Assembly (NCBI RefSeq): GCF_000092025.1
Contig: NC_003063.2
Coordinates: forward strand, 62,001-126,000
DNA length: 64,000 nucleotides
DNA from: Agrobacterium fabrum str. C58
GTDB lineage: Bacteria; Pseudomonadota; Alphaproteobacteria; Rhizobiales; Rhizobiaceae
Direction of reading: 5' to 3'
The notes beneath the pieces are model-generated. The model searched no databases. It worked only from the letters and a program-made list of their open reading frames with translations, and was not told the origin of the DNA. Position 1 is the stretch's first letter. Each line of letters starts with the position of its first letter. Made by a program: the position numbers and the translations under genes. Below are positions 53,721 to 63,997 of this stretch, one piece after another.

Positions 53721-53755
53721 TCATATTAGTTTTTTATGCAAGCGCAGGAGACGAC

Positions 53756-54817
53756 ATGAACGATACGCCCGACATCAGCCGCCCGCGCCAGTCGGATATC
53801 GCCCAACGCGCCGGTGTCTCCATCAGCACGGTTTCTCGCGTTCTAGCGGGGGAAAAAGGCATCAGCGCTTCGATCCAGACAAAGGTGCTGGGTGTGGCCG
53901 CCGAGCTTGGTTATCCGTTGCGCGCGACCGGAAACCAGGCGAGCGGCGTGACGCTGGAGGGCAAAAAAATTCTTGCGCTGATGGCTGCGGAAAGAGCGAC
54001 CGGCGACATCGGTGCCTTCTATCACGATATTTTCGACACGCTGCGCAGCCTTGCCCAGACAGATGGCTTCGAACTCGATATCCGGCTCCTGCACCAGAAG
54101 CAGATCGACGAGGCGCTCACGCAGCGCGTCTGCGAAGTAGACGGCCTTCTCGCCATCGGTCTCGACCCCGAAGACGAAATCATTCACCGCATCACGCAGG
54201 GTGTGGTGCAGCCGGTTCTGGTCAACAGCGCCGATCCTGCGATGCTGCTGGACTGCATTTCACCCTCCAACTTTTACGGCGGCGCGATGGCGGCGCGGCG
54301 GCTTCTGGAACTCGGCCACCGCAAGGTCGCCTATATCGGCCCGCATCATCGCCACACCATCCGGGAGCGCATGCGCGGTTTCCGGCAAACGATCGAGGAA
54401 GAGGGAGCAACCTATGAAGAATGCCTGCTTTCAACGGTGGAGAGCGGTTTCGGACAGGCCGGCGATGCGGTTCGCCAGCTGCTTGCCAAAGACCCTGGGA
54501 CAACAGGCATTTTCTGCATGAACGACGCGATTGCGCTCGGCGCGCTGGGTGCTGCGCAGGAGCTTGGCCTCAGCGTTCCGGACGATCTTTCCATCATCGG
54601 CTTCGACGACCTGCCCTTTGCCGAACTCTCCACCCCGAGGCTCAGCACGATCAGGGTTGATCGCCGTGAAATTGCCCGCGAAGCGGTGGAGCTGCTGCGG
54701 CGCCGGATGACGGAACCTTCCGCCAATGCCCGACACATACAGCTCGGCGTGCAGCTAGTGGAAGGGCAGACCGCCGGGCAGGCAAAAAACACCGGAAAGG
54801 CAGCAGGCGATGCATGA
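53756..54817 (+). CDS. LacI-family transcriptional regulator
   Basis: A 353-residue protein. The helix-turn-helix is QSDIAQRAGVSISTVSRVLAG and the sensor domain starts near KKILALMAAERATGD. ATG 53756 has CAGGAG immediately upstream; the much longer frame is spurious. GFDDLPFAELSTPRLSTIRVD near the end is standard for the family. It is co-oriented with the DUF2264, dehydrogenase and isomerase genes and overlaps the DUF2264 start by eight bases. It is divergent from the binding protein at 52351. Confidence 0.93.
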   Translation: MNDTPDISRPRQSDIAQRAGVSISTVSRVLAGEKGISASIQTKVLGVAAELGYPLRATGNQASGVTLEGKKILALMAAERATGDIGAFYHDIFDTLRSLAQTDGFELDIRLLHQKQIDEALTQRVCEVDGLLAIGLDPEDEIIHRITQGVVQPVLVNSADPAMLLDCISPSNFYGGAMAARRLLELGHRKVAYIGPHHRHTIRERMRGFRQTIEEEGATYEECLLSTVESGFGQAGDAVRQLLAKDPGTTGIFCMNDAIALGALGAAQELGLSVPDDLSIIGFDDLPFAELSTPRLSTIRVDRREIAREAVELLRRRMTEPSANARHIQLGVQLVEGQTAGQAKNTGKAAGDA

Positions 54818-56693
54818 CAAAATGCATGACACGGGGACCAGAAGCGATATGGCAAGATTTAACCCGTTGCATGGCAATCCGCTCAAGAGCCGCGCCGATG
54901 TCCGGCGCGCACTCGACGACAGTTTCGCGCCGCTGCTCCCTTATTTTTCACCGGGCGGAGCAAGAGTGGCACTAAGCGGCACCGCCGCGCATTTCGACCG
55001 GGCCGCAGCCGATCTCGAAGGTTTCGCCCGGCCGCTCTGGGGCATCGCGCCGCTTGCGTTGAGCGGCGATACATTCGCCCATTGGCCACTTCTGGCAAAG
55101 GGAATCGCCAACGGCACCGACCCCGCCCACCCCGATTATTGGGGCGATGTGCGCCAGAAAGATCAGCGGCTGGTCGAGCTTGCAGCAATTGGTTTTGCGC
55201 TGCGCCTCGCGCCGCAACACCTCTGGGAGCCGCTGTCCGACGCGCAGAAGGAGAATGTCAGCCGCTATCTGTTGGCGGCACGCGAGCGCAATTATGCCGA
55301 CAATAACTGGAAGTTCTTCCGGGTGATGGTCGACATGGCGCTCGACCATCTCGGTATCGGTTTCGACCGCAGCCTGACCGAGACATTCCAGAAGGAACTG
55401 GACGATTTCTACATTGCCGACGGCTGGTATCGCGACGGCAACTATCGCCGCATCGATCACTATATCGCCTTCGCCATGCATTTTTACGGCTTGATCTATG
55501 CCAGGCTCAGCAAGCCTGACGATGCCTACGCCAAACGTTATCGCGAGCGCGCCCGTCTCTTCGCCGGCGATTTCGCCAGCTGGTTCGATGAGGATGGCGG
55601 CGCGCTCGCATTCGGTCGTTCCATGACCTATCGTTTCGCCTGCGGCGGCTTCTGGGCCGGCCTTGCCTTTGCAGATGAGGAAGCACTGCCCTGGGGCGAG
55701 ATCAAGGGGCTTTATCTCAGTCATCTGCGCTGGTGGGCGGAAAAGCCGATTGCGGACCGCGACGGTGTGCTCTCCATCGGTTACGCCTATCCGCAGCTGA
55801 CCATGTCGGAAAGCTACAATTCGGCCGGTTCGCCCTATTGGGCCTTCAAGGCCTTTCTGCCGCTGGCTTTACCGGAGAGCCACCCCTTCTGGCAGGCGCA
55901 GGAGACATTGCCCAAGGTGTCCACCAACCCGCACCCACTCGTCCATCCCGGCATGGTAATGATGCGGGCGAAGGGCAACGTCACCGCGCTTTCGAGCGGC
56001 CAGGAAAACCTCGCCATGCGCGGCGGGCCCGAGAAATACGCCAAATTCGCCTATTCCTCCCGTTACGGCTTTGGCGTCGAGGTGGACGAGCGCGGCTTCA
56101 GGACCAATGGTTTTGACAATATACTGGCCTTCTCCGACGACGGCCTGCATTACCGCGTGCGAGAGACCAACCGGAAGGTCCTGATGGCCGGGGCAAATCT
56201 GCGCGCGACGTGGAAGCCCTTCCCGGATGTGACGGTTGAAACGACACTGGTTGCGGCCGAAAACTGGCATGTCAGGCTGCACCGTATCACCTCCGCGCGT
56301 GCTCTTGCCGTTGCCGAAGGCGGCTTTGCGATCAACCGCAACGATGGCGAACGCGATGTCGTCAGCGAAACAGGTGGAAAAGCGACGGCCGATTGCGGCA
56401 CCGACATATCCGCCATCGTCGATCTCGGCTCGACGATAAGCCGTCACGGCGTGGCGCTGAAGGCGCTGCCCAATACCAATCTCATCAACGCCAAAACAAC
56501 CGTGCCGCAATTGCGCGGCGAGATTCCGGCTGGCGAAACCATGCTCGCCTGCGCCGTCTTTGCGGGCGTGGCGGGAGCAGAGAGTGAACGGGCGCTTGCC
56601 GCCGTTCCCGCATGCCCGGACCTTGAGGCGCTAGACCGCCTGTTTGCGGATAGGGGCGTTCCCGTCAGCGCCATGGCGGGAGAACCGCAATGA
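54810..56693 (+). CDS. DUF2264 protein, possible GH154-type glycosidase
   Basis: A 627-residue protein without a signal peptide, so probably cytoplasmic. The N-terminal alpha/alpha-toroid-like part has PLWGIAPLALSG, NNWKFFRVMVDMAL and DGWYRDGNYRRIDHYIAFAMHFYGLIYA; the C-terminal 250 residues are strand-rich. These match DUF2264. From memory, part of this group was reassigned as exo-beta-glucuronidases (GH154) active on plant arabinogalactan; I cannot confirm this here. It overlaps the LacI gene at its start and the dehydrogenase at its end (ATGA). An internal ATG at 54849 (MARFNPLHG) is an alternative start. Confidence 0.85.
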   Translation: MHDKMHDTGTRSDMARFNPLHGNPLKSRADVRRALDDSFAPLLPYFSPGGARVALSGTAAHFDRAAADLEGFARPLWGIAPLALSGDTFAHWPLLAKGIANGTDPAHPDYWGDVRQKDQRLVELAAIGFALRLAPQHLWEPLSDAQKENVSRYLLAARERNYADNNWKFFRVMVDMALDHLGIGFDRSLTETFQKELDDFYIADGWYRDGNYRRIDHYIAFAMHFYGLIYARLSKPDDAYAKRYRERARLFAGDFASWFDEDGGALAFGRSMTYRFACGGFWAGLAFADEEALPWGEIKGLYLSHLRWWAEKPIADRDGVLSIGYAYPQLTMSESYNSAGSPYWAFKAFLPLALPESHPFWQAQETLPKVSTNPHPLVHPGMVMMRAKGNVTALSSGQENLAMRGGPEKYAKFAYSSRYGFGVEVDERGFRTNGFDNILAFSDDGLHYRVRETNRKVLMAGANLRATWKPFPDVTVETTLVAAENWHVRLHRITSARALAVAEGGFAINRNDGERDVVSETGGKATADCGTDISAIVDLGSTISRHGVALKALPNTNLINAKTTVPQLRGEIPAGETMLACAVFAGVAGAESERALAAVPACPDLEALDRLFADRGVPVSAMAGEPQ

Positions 56694-57706
56694 CGAGCCC
56701 GCTTCCGCGTCTCAGCCTTGCCATGGACCCGGAGCGGACGCAGCACGTGCTGACACCTCAGGCGCTCGAGAGGTTGTCGCACAGCGTTGAAATCCTCGAT
56801 ATGGCCCGGATCTACGATTTTCACGATCCATCCGTGCAGGATCGGCTGGAACACACGGATATTCTCCTGACCGGCTGGGGTTGTCCTGAGGTAGGCGCAA
56901 GGGAACTGGCACGGATGCCACGACTGAAGCTGATCTCCCATGCCGCCGGCACGGTCAAATATTTCCTGTCGCAAGCGGTCTTCGAACGCGGCATCACCGT
57001 GTGCAGCGCGGCGGAGGCAAATGCGCAGCCGGTCGCCGAATTTACGCTGGCGATGATCCTGCTGGCTGGCAAACGCGCCTTCGGCTTCAGGCGCCTCTAC
57101 AAAAATGATCGCGGGCGGAGCAATGTCGAACGACTGCAATCCGAGCCTATCGGCAATCTCGGCCTTACCGTCGGCATCGTTGGGGCGTCGCGGATCGGAC
57201 GGCGCGTCATCGCGCTCCTGCGCCCCTTCGATCTCGATCTTGTTCTCTTTGACCCTTTTCTAAACCCGGCGGAGGCGGAACGGCTCGGCGTGCGCCTCGT
57301 GTCGCTTGATGCGCTGATGGCGATAAGCGATGTCATATCCCTGCATGCGCCCTCCCTGCCGCAAACGCGGCATATGATCGGCGCGCAGGAAATCGCCCGG
57401 ATGAAGGATGGCGCGACACTCATCAACACGGCACGCGGCGCGCTGGTGGATGAAAATGCGCTTCTGAGCGAACTGAAGACCGGCCGCATCGAAGCCGTCA
57501 TCGACGTGACCGATCCGGAAGTGCCGCCGCCGGATTCGCTCTTCTACAGCCTACCGAATGTATTTCTGACACCGCATATCGCCGGCGCCACCGGTCTGGA
57601 GCGTGCGCGCCTCGGCGACATGGCGATAGCCGAGATCGAACGTTTCTGTCTCGGCCGGGCGCTTGAGCAGGAGGTGCGGCCTGAACATCTGGAACTGATC
57701 GCATGA
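56690..57706 (+). CDS. D-isomer-specific 2-hydroxyacid dehydrogenase family protein
   Basis: A 338-residue NAD(P)-dependent oxidoreductase. The nucleotide-binding motif is VGIVGASRIGRRV, where the usual GLG is GAS. The catalytic Arg is in INTARGALVDE and the His in LTPHIAGATGLERARLG. The acid residue region is DVTDPEVPPPD, a variant of the usual ExEP. It would reduce a keto-acid or oxidise a 2-hydroxyacid, possibly from an uronic acid. It overlaps its neighbours on both sides by ATGA, so it is tightly co-expressed with the DUF2264 and isomerase-like genes. Confidence 0.9.
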   Translation: MTSPLPRLSLAMDPERTQHVLTPQALERLSHSVEILDMARIYDFHDPSVQDRLEHTDILLTGWGCPEVGARELARMPRLKLISHAAGTVKYFLSQAVFERGITVCSAAEANAQPVAEFTLAMILLAGKRAFGFRRLYKNDRGRSNVERLQSEPIGNLGLTVGIVGASRIGRRVIALLRPFDLDLVLFDPFLNPAEAERLGVRLVSLDALMAISDVISLHAPSLPQTRHMIGAQEIARMKDGATLINTARGALVDENALLSELKTGRIEAVIDVTDPEVPPPDSLFYSLPNVFLTPHIAGATGLERARLGDMAIAEIERFCLGRALEQEVRPEHLELIA

Positions 57707-58491
57707 GGATTTTCGAGCCGGGCCTCTGCTCCGTCACCTTCCGCTCTCTGTCGCCGCAGGCCGTCATCGACCTTGCCGTCGCAAACGGCATCAGGGCAAT
57801 CGAATGGGGCGCGGATATCCACGTTCCCGCCGGCGACCTCGAAAATGCAAGGGATGTGGCCGAGCGGACCGCTAAAGCGGGCCTCGCCGTCTCCTCCTAC
57901 GGCTCCTACATCTTCGCGCCGGATTTTACGCGGAAAGATCTGACCGCCGTGCTGGAAACCGCCAAAGCGCTCGGCACCGGCCATATCCGTATCTGGCCGG
58001 GCCAACGTAAAAGGCCTTCCACGGACTACTCTCCCGCCGAGCGCCGCACGGCCACCGAGGCGCTGGCAGAGATCGCCCGCCAAGCGCAGGATTACGACAT
58101 GACGATCGGCCTCGAATATCACCCCAATTCACTGACAGACACCCTGCCCTCGGCCCTGCAACTGGCGCAGGATTTGGCCCTACCCAACCTCTTTTTCTAC
58201 TGGCAGCCGGCACCCGGCCTGCCGCTCGAAAAGGCTCTCGCTGAAATATCGAAAATCGGCTCACGCGTCTGCCATCTGCACATCTTTGCATGGCTTGCCG
58301 ACACCAACCGTCTGCCGCTTGCCGACCGAGTGGATTATTGGCAGTCGTGTGTCGAGGCGTTGCCGGAGAGCGAATGGACGAAACCGGCTTATGCGATGCT
58401 GGAATTCGTCAAAGGTGACGATGTCGGCCAGTTTGCGGAAGATGCGGTGACGCTAAGCGAGATACTCGCTGGCCACAGAGTGGCCGATTAG
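57703..58491 (+). CDS. Sugar phosphate isomerase/epimerase-like TIM-barrel protein
   Basis: A 262-residue protein of the AP-endonuclease-2/xylose-isomerase-like barrel family. It starts MRIFEPGLCSVTFRSLSPQAVIDLAVANGI, and includes GLEYHPNSLTD and VCHLHIFAWL, where the Glu and His typically bind the divalent metal. Family members interconvert ketoses and aldoses or epimerise keto-sugars. It is the last gene of the LacI operon and ends near a palindromic repeat. Confidence 0.87.
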   Translation: MRIFEPGLCSVTFRSLSPQAVIDLAVANGIRAIEWGADIHVPAGDLENARDVAERTAKAGLAVSSYGSYIFAPDFTRKDLTAVLETAKALGTGHIRIWPGQRKRPSTDYSPAERRTATEALAEIARQAQDYDMTIGLEYHPNSLTDTLPSALQLAQDLALPNLFFYWQPAPGLPLEKALAEISKIGSRVCHLHIFAWLADTNRLPLADRVDYWQSCVEALPESEWTKPAYAMLEFVKGDDVGQFAEDAVTLSEILAGHRVAD

Positions 58492-58517
58492 TGCACGATT
58501 GCAACCTCACACGCGAC

Positions 58518-58602
58518 GTCATCCTCGGCCCTGTGCCGAGGATCTAATCACGTTGAACAAAATCAACAGGTTGCAGATCCTAGGGACAAACTCGGGGATG
58601 AC
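58518..58602. repeat. RIME-like palindromic repeat, copy 3
   Basis: An 85-base element from GTCATCCTCGGCCCTGTGCC through GATCTAATCACGTTGAAC to GGGGATGAC, closely related to copy 2. It lies in the 174-base gap between two convergent genes, where it may act as a terminator or mRNA-protecting hairpin. Confidence 0.8.
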
Positions 58603-58665
58603 GAACGCAAGCTTTGCGGACTTCGTTAGCCGCCCTACGGTGAGACAGCTCCCACACACTCATTC

Positions 58666-59739
<1,074 letters not shown>

Positions 59740-59830
59740 GCTGTTTCTCCCGACTGTCGCACCGCGCAAACGGCGGCGGCGACAGTGTTGATGGTCTTAT
59801 AAAATGCATTCTCGGTCCGGCTTCCCCGGT

Positions 59831-60706
59831 TCAGCGTTTCATTCCCGTCGTGGCGATGCCTTCGATCAGCAGCCGCTGGAAAAACAGGAAAAACAGGAAG
59901 ACCGGCACCAGCGACAGGTTGGACATGGCGAAAAGCGAGGTCCAGTCCGAGCTGCCGGTGGAATCCACGAAGGATCGGAGACCGAGCTGTACGGTGTAGG
60001 TGTTGATGTCGTTCAGATAGATCAGCGGGCCGAAGAAATCGTCCCAGGTCCAGATGAAGGAAAAAATGGCGGCCGTGGCCAGTACCGGCATCGACAGCGG
60101 CAGCATGATCTTCCAGTAGATGCGGAAGGGCGAGCAGCCATCCATGACAGCCGCCTCGTCCAGTTCACGCGGAATACCGCGGAAGAACTGCACCATCAGG
60201 AAGATGAAGAAGGCATCCGTCGCGAGGTACTTCGGCACTATCAGCGGCAGCGAGGTGTTCACCCAGCCCATTTCCAGAAACAGGATATATTGCGGGATGA
60301 GCACGACATGATAGGGCAACATCAGGGTGCCGAGCATCAGCGCGAACCAGAAATTGCGCCCACCGAACCGAAGCCTTGCAAAAGCAAAGGCGGTGAGCGA
60401 GCAGCCGACCACATTGCCAATGGTAGCGAGCACCGAGATGAAGAAGGAGTTCCAGAAGAACTGCCCGAAGCTCACCTGTAGCCCCGTCCAGCCTCTGATA
60501 TAACCGCCGACATCGACTGCCGAGGGGATAAGCGACGACGAGCCGAACAACTCGTCCTGCGGCCGGAAGGAGCCTGAAATCATCCACAGGATCGGGTAGA
60601 GCATCGCAAAGGAGGCGATGATCAGCGCCGTGTGGAGCATCACCGATTTCAGCGGCGAGCGTTGCGGGCCTTGTCCCGGCCGGGGAGCGGTAACAGCGTC
60701 AGTCAT
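59831..60706 (-). CDS. CUT1 sugar ABC importer, permease (MalG type), DUF2264 locus
   Basis: A 291-residue permease with six helices and the EAA loop DEAAVMDGCSPFRIYWKIMLPLSMP. Its start overlaps the stop of the MalF-type gene by eight bases. LEMGWVNTSLPLIVPKYLATDAFFIFLM is a typical MalG-like segment. Confidence 0.92.
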   Translation of the reverse strand: MTDAVTAPRPGQGPQRSPLKSVMLHTALIIASFAMLYPILWMISGSFRPQDELFGSSSLIPSAVDVGGYIRGWTGLQVSFGQFFWNSFFISVLATIGNVVGCSLTAFAFARLRFGGRNFWFALMLGTLMLPYHVVLIPQYILFLEMGWVNTSLPLIVPKYLATDAFFIFLMVQFFRGIPRELDEAAVMDGCSPFRIYWKIMLPLSMPVLATAAIFSFIWTWDDFFGPLIYLNDINTYTVQLGLRSFVDSTGSSDWTSLFAMSNLSLVPVFLFFLFFQRLLIEGIATTGMKR

Positions 60707-61652
60707 CGTAATGCACCCAGTATTTCGCGCTGAGGAACGAGAAGGCCGTGAACAGCGAGATGATGATCACCAAAATCCAGGCAAGTGCGGAAGCATAGCC
60801 CATGCGGAAGAAACCGAAGGCTTCCTGATAGAGATAGAGCGTGTAGAACAGCGTCGAATTGATCGGCCCGCCGGTGCCTTCGGAGATGATGAAGGCGGGG
60901 GTGAAAGCCTTGAAGGCATCGATCGTCTGGATCACCGCGTTGAAGAAGATCACCGGGGTCAAAAGCGGCAGGGTAATGCGGAAGAACTGCCGCACCTTGC
61001 TGGCACCATCTATTTCGGCAGCCTCATACATATCCTGCGGAATTTGTCTAAGGCCAGCGAGGAAGATGATCATCGGCGAGCCGAACTGCCAGACGGACAG
61101 GATGACCAGCGTGTAGATCGAATAATCCGGATTGGAAATCCAGCTTGGCCCTTCATAACCGAAAGCCTGCCACAGGATCATGTTGACAAGACCATCCGAC
61201 GCAAAAAGCTGGCGCCAGAGAACGGCGATCGCCACGCTGGAACCGAGCAGCGACGGCAGGTAAAAAATCGCCCGGTAAAGCGTAAGACCACGGATGCCGC
61301 GATTAAAGGCAAGCGCCACCAGCAGCGCGAAGATCAGCTTCAGCGGCACCGAAAGCAGCACATAGGTAAAAGTCACCTGCATGGCCGCGGCGAATTTTGG
61401 GTCGGCGGTGGCGATGCGCACATAATTGGCCGCCCCCACCCAGTCCGGCGACTGCAACAGGTCGTAATTGGTGAAAGACAGATAAAGCGAAGCAAGCGCC
61501 GGGCCCAGCGTGAGGCCGAAAAAGCCGATAAGCCAGGGCAGGAGAAACAGGTAGGCGTGAATGTTGCGGTCAAACATCCGCCTCATGCCGCCCCGCTTCG
61601 GGAGAGCCGCGCCACGGCTCTCCCCCACAAGAGTTTCAGATCGAAAGGCCAT
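60699..61652 (-). CDS. CUT1 sugar ABC importer, permease (MalF type), DUF2264 locus
   Basis: A 317-residue permease with six helices, starting MAFRSETLVGESRGAALPKRGG, with GGAAG upstream. The EAA loop is YEAAEIDGASKVRQFFRITLPLLTP. It begins six bases after the binding-protein stop codon. Confidence 0.92.
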   Translation of the reverse strand: MAFRSETLVGESRGAALPKRGGMRRMFDRNIHAYLFLLPWLIGFFGLTLGPALASLYLSFTNYDLLQSPDWVGAANYVRIATADPKFAAAMQVTFTYVLLSVPLKLIFALLVALAFNRGIRGLTLYRAIFYLPSLLGSSVAIAVLWRQLFASDGLVNMILWQAFGYEGPSWISNPDYSIYTLVILSVWQFGSPMIIFLAGLRQIPQDMYEAAEIDGASKVRQFFRITLPLLTPVIFFNAVIQTIDAFKAFTPAFIISEGTGGPINSTLFYTLYLYQEAFGFFRMGYASALAWILVIIISLFTAFSFLSAKYWVHYDD

Positions 61653-61658
61653 AAACCA

Positions 61659-62948
61659 TCACTTCCGTTTGATAACGGTTTCGGATTCCTTGACGAGGCG
61701 GTCACCGCCCTCTTCCGGCGAAATCTTGCCGAAACCGACTTCTTCCGCCGTGCGTTTCAGGACGAAGGCGAACTCGCCCGCACCCGGAGGCGGCGCCGGC
61801 GGCAGATCGCCGACGCCGGGGGTAATCTCGGCAATATAGTCCACCATGATCTTGCTGACCTCGTCGAGCTTGCTGCTCAGGGCGTTGCGCATGGATTCCG
61901 AGGCCGGAACGCCGCGCTCGACACCGAGAATATCGATGCCCTCAGGTTCGGCGACGAGGAAGTTGATGAAACCAACCGCCTGCTCGATGCCTGCACTGCC
62001 ATTGGCGACGCTGATGAGCATGGAGGGCTTCAGATAATGGCCGGAAGGCCCATCCTTCTTGCTCTTCGGATAGGAGCTTATCGCAAGCTTGGACTTGTTG
62101 AGCTTCTGATAACCGACGAACTGGTTGGAATGGGCAAAAGCGGTAGCCGCCTTGCCAGTCGTCAAAGGGTTGGTTTCGATATTGAGCTGGTCCAGCGCCT
62201 GCACATCGGCCGGCACGCAGGCGCCGCTCTTGCGCAGGTCGGCCCACAGGGAGAACCACTTGGTCGCGTCAGTAGGATCGAAGCCGATGGCGCCATCCTG
62301 CGTATAAAGCGACTTGCCGTTCTGGCGCAGCCAGTTTTCGAAGCTCGGTTCCACGCCGCTCGCATCGGCCGTGGCATAATAACCGGGTTTCGGCTTGTTC
62401 TTGCTGAGCCTGGCGGCGTTTTCGGCGAATTCCTCCCAGGTCTGCCCGGTCGCCGGCGGTGTGGCGCCGGATTTTTCCCACGCCGCCTTGTCAAAGAAGA
62501 CAGCGCTGGAATTGACCCCGAGATTGATGCCGTAAAGCTTGCCATCGACCCTGCCGGAATCGATGTTCATCTTGCCGAAATCCTCGATTTTCAGGCCCTT
62601 GCCGATATAATCGTCCAGCGGCGCAAGCGCGCCGCGACGGCCATATTCGAAGATATAGCGATAATCCATCTGGATCAGATCGGGCGCATTGCGGCCCGCC
62701 ACCTGCGTGGCAAGGCGCGGCCAATAATCGCTCCAGCCGGCAAATTCGCCGGCAATGTCGAGATCGGGCTTCACCTGCTTATAGGCCGATATCGCCTTGT
62801 TGGTGCGATCGGCACGCTCCTGCGACCCCCACCACAACATGCGAAGGCGCGCGGCCTGCGCCTGCGCCGACCCTCCCCCCAATGTTGCGAGCGACAGGGC
62901 CGCAAGCCCCGTCGAAAGCACAGTTCTCCTCTTAAGCATCATGGGCAT
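61659..62948 (-). CDS. CUT1 sugar ABC importer, binding protein, DUF2264 locus
   Basis: A 429-residue periplasmic protein. ATG 62948 (MPMMLKRRTVLSTGLAALSL...AQAQA) has GGAGGAG six bases upstream. The signal carries KRRT, so Sec or Tat export is possible. The mature part starts RLRMLWWGSQERADRTNKAIS and is a paralogue of the protein at 52351. First gene of the importer operon, divergent from the TetR gene, with an operator-like palindrome between them. Confidence 0.92.
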   Translation of the reverse strand: MPMMLKRRTVLSTGLAALSLATLGGGSAQAQAARLRMLWWGSQERADRTNKAISAYKQVKPDLDIAGEFAGWSDYWPRLATQVAGRNAPDLIQMDYRYIFEYGRRGALAPLDDYIGKGLKIEDFGKMNIDSGRVDGKLYGINLGVNSSAVFFDKAAWEKSGATPPATGQTWEEFAENAARLSKNKPKPGYYATADASGVEPSFENWLRQNGKSLYTQDGAIGFDPTDATKWFSLWADLRKSGACVPADVQALDQLNIETNPLTTGKAATAFAHSNQFVGYQKLNKSKLAISSYPKSKKDGPSGHYLKPSMLISVANGSAGIEQAVGFINFLVAEPEGIDILGVERGVPASESMRNALSSKLDEVSKIMVDYIAEITPGVGDLPPAPPPGAGEFAFVLKRTAEEVGFGKISPEEGGDRLVKESETVIKRK

Positions 62949-63009
62949 TGGCAACTCCTCCCTATTGACTGCCAATTGATGATGAACGTAAACGACACTT
63001 GCCGTTTTA

Positions 63010-63024
63010 TAACTAATTGGTTAC
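63010..63024. promoter_or_regulatory. TetR operator-like palindrome, site 1
   Basis: TAACTAATTGGTTAC in the divergent gap between the binding-protein gene and the TetR gene. The outer TAAC and GTTA arms pair. A near-identical site occurs at 63937, which argues for a specific regulator site. Confidence 0.6.
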
Positions 63025-63065
63025 ATGGGAACACCGATCACCAACATTGTCAAGCGGGTGCTGAA

Positions 63066-63764
63066 ATGGAAAAAACGACAAAAAACCAGCCACTCGATGC
63101 GGCCCCGGAAGAAACGCTACCGCCCAAGCGCAAACGCGCGACAACACAGGTACGGAACCCTGAAAGAACCCGGGCCGCGATCCTTGAAGCGGCCCGCCGC
63201 GAAGTGGCAGCGAAAGGTCTGGCCGGCGCTCGAATCGATGTCGTCGCCCGCCGCGCCGGCACCAACAAGCGGATGATCTATCATTATTTCGGCGACAAGG
63301 ATGCGCTTTATCTTGCCGTTCTGGAGGATGCCTATCGCCATATCCGCCACACCGAAAGGCGTCTTGACCTGACACGCAAACCCCCAGCGGAAGGGTTGCG
63401 GGAGCTTGCGCTTTTCACCTGGCATTATTTCCTCGACCATCCCGAATTCCTGAGCATTCTCGCCACGGAAAACCTCAATAAAGCCCGCTATCTCAGGCAA
63501 TCCCCGACAATTGCCGCGATGCATTCGAATTTCATTTCGGAGCTTGAAGACGTGCTGCGGCGAGGCAGCGATGCAGGCGAATTTCGCGACGGGCTGGATC
63601 CGATCGACGTCTATCTGACCATCGCTTCACTCGGCGCCTTTTATCTGTCGAACCGGTTCACGCTGTCCACCATTTTCCAGCGCGACCTGACCGACCCGGC
63701 CGAACTTGAACGCTGGGGTCAGCACATCGTCAGCACCCTGCTTGCTGCGGTGCGGCCGGTCTGA
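63066..63764 (+). CDS. TetR-family regulator
   Basis: A 232-residue protein. The helix-turn-helix reads RAAILEAARREVAAKGLAGARIDVVARRAGTNKRMIYHYFGDKDALYLAVLEDAY. The ligand domain has RELALFTWHYFLDHPEFLSILATENL. I start it at ATG 63066 (MEKTTKNQPLD); the huge upstream in-frame extension is antisense to the importer operon. It is divergent from that operon and is likely its local regulator, together with or instead of the LacI protein at 53756. Confidence 0.92.
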   Translation: MEKTTKNQPLDAAPEETLPPKRKRATTQVRNPERTRAAILEAARREVAAKGLAGARIDVVARRAGTNKRMIYHYFGDKDALYLAVLEDAYRHIRHTERRLDLTRKPPAEGLRELALFTWHYFLDHPEFLSILATENLNKARYLRQSPTIAAMHSNFISELEDVLRRGSDAGEFRDGLDPIDVYLTIASLGAFYLSNRFTLSTIFQRDLTDPAELERWGQHIVSTLLAAVRPV

Positions 63765-63936
63765 TCCGGCTGAACCGAATTCTCCTTTAACAACAGTGAC
63801 GACGTGCCATTCGCAACCGCGAAGCGCGTCGTTTTCTGTTGCGGCGCGGCGAAGATGCACTATGGCGGCGGCACACGAAATCCAGTTTTTTCCTGCCAAA
63901 AACACCTTGACAGATCGCATTCTTCACGATCACAAA

Positions 63937-63951
63937 TAACCAAATGGTTAC
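63937..63951. promoter_or_regulatory. TetR operator-like palindrome, site 2
   Basis: TAACCAAATGGTTAC, differing from the site at 63010 in two bases. TAACC and GGTTA are perfect arms. It lies 170 bases downstream of the TetR gene, pointing to another controlled promoter to the right of the window. Confidence 0.6.
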
Positions 63952-63970
63952 AAATTGCCATGTTTGACGG

Positions 63971-63997
63971 AAGCGGCCTTCGGGAAAAGGCCGCCTT
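63971..63997. terminator. Hairpin at right window edge
   Basis: GCGGCCTT (63973-63980) pairs perfectly with AAGGCCGC (63987-63994) over a six-base loop, with flanking A and T residues on each side. It resembles a terminator for a gene on either side, but the sequence ends here. Confidence 0.4.

Noticed and set aside
60618..63764. A 1048-residue plus-strand open frame ending in TetR sequence
   Set aside because: Residues before the TetR part are antisense to the importer operon (GC-rich shadow). Only the last 232 residues (63066-63764) are a gene.
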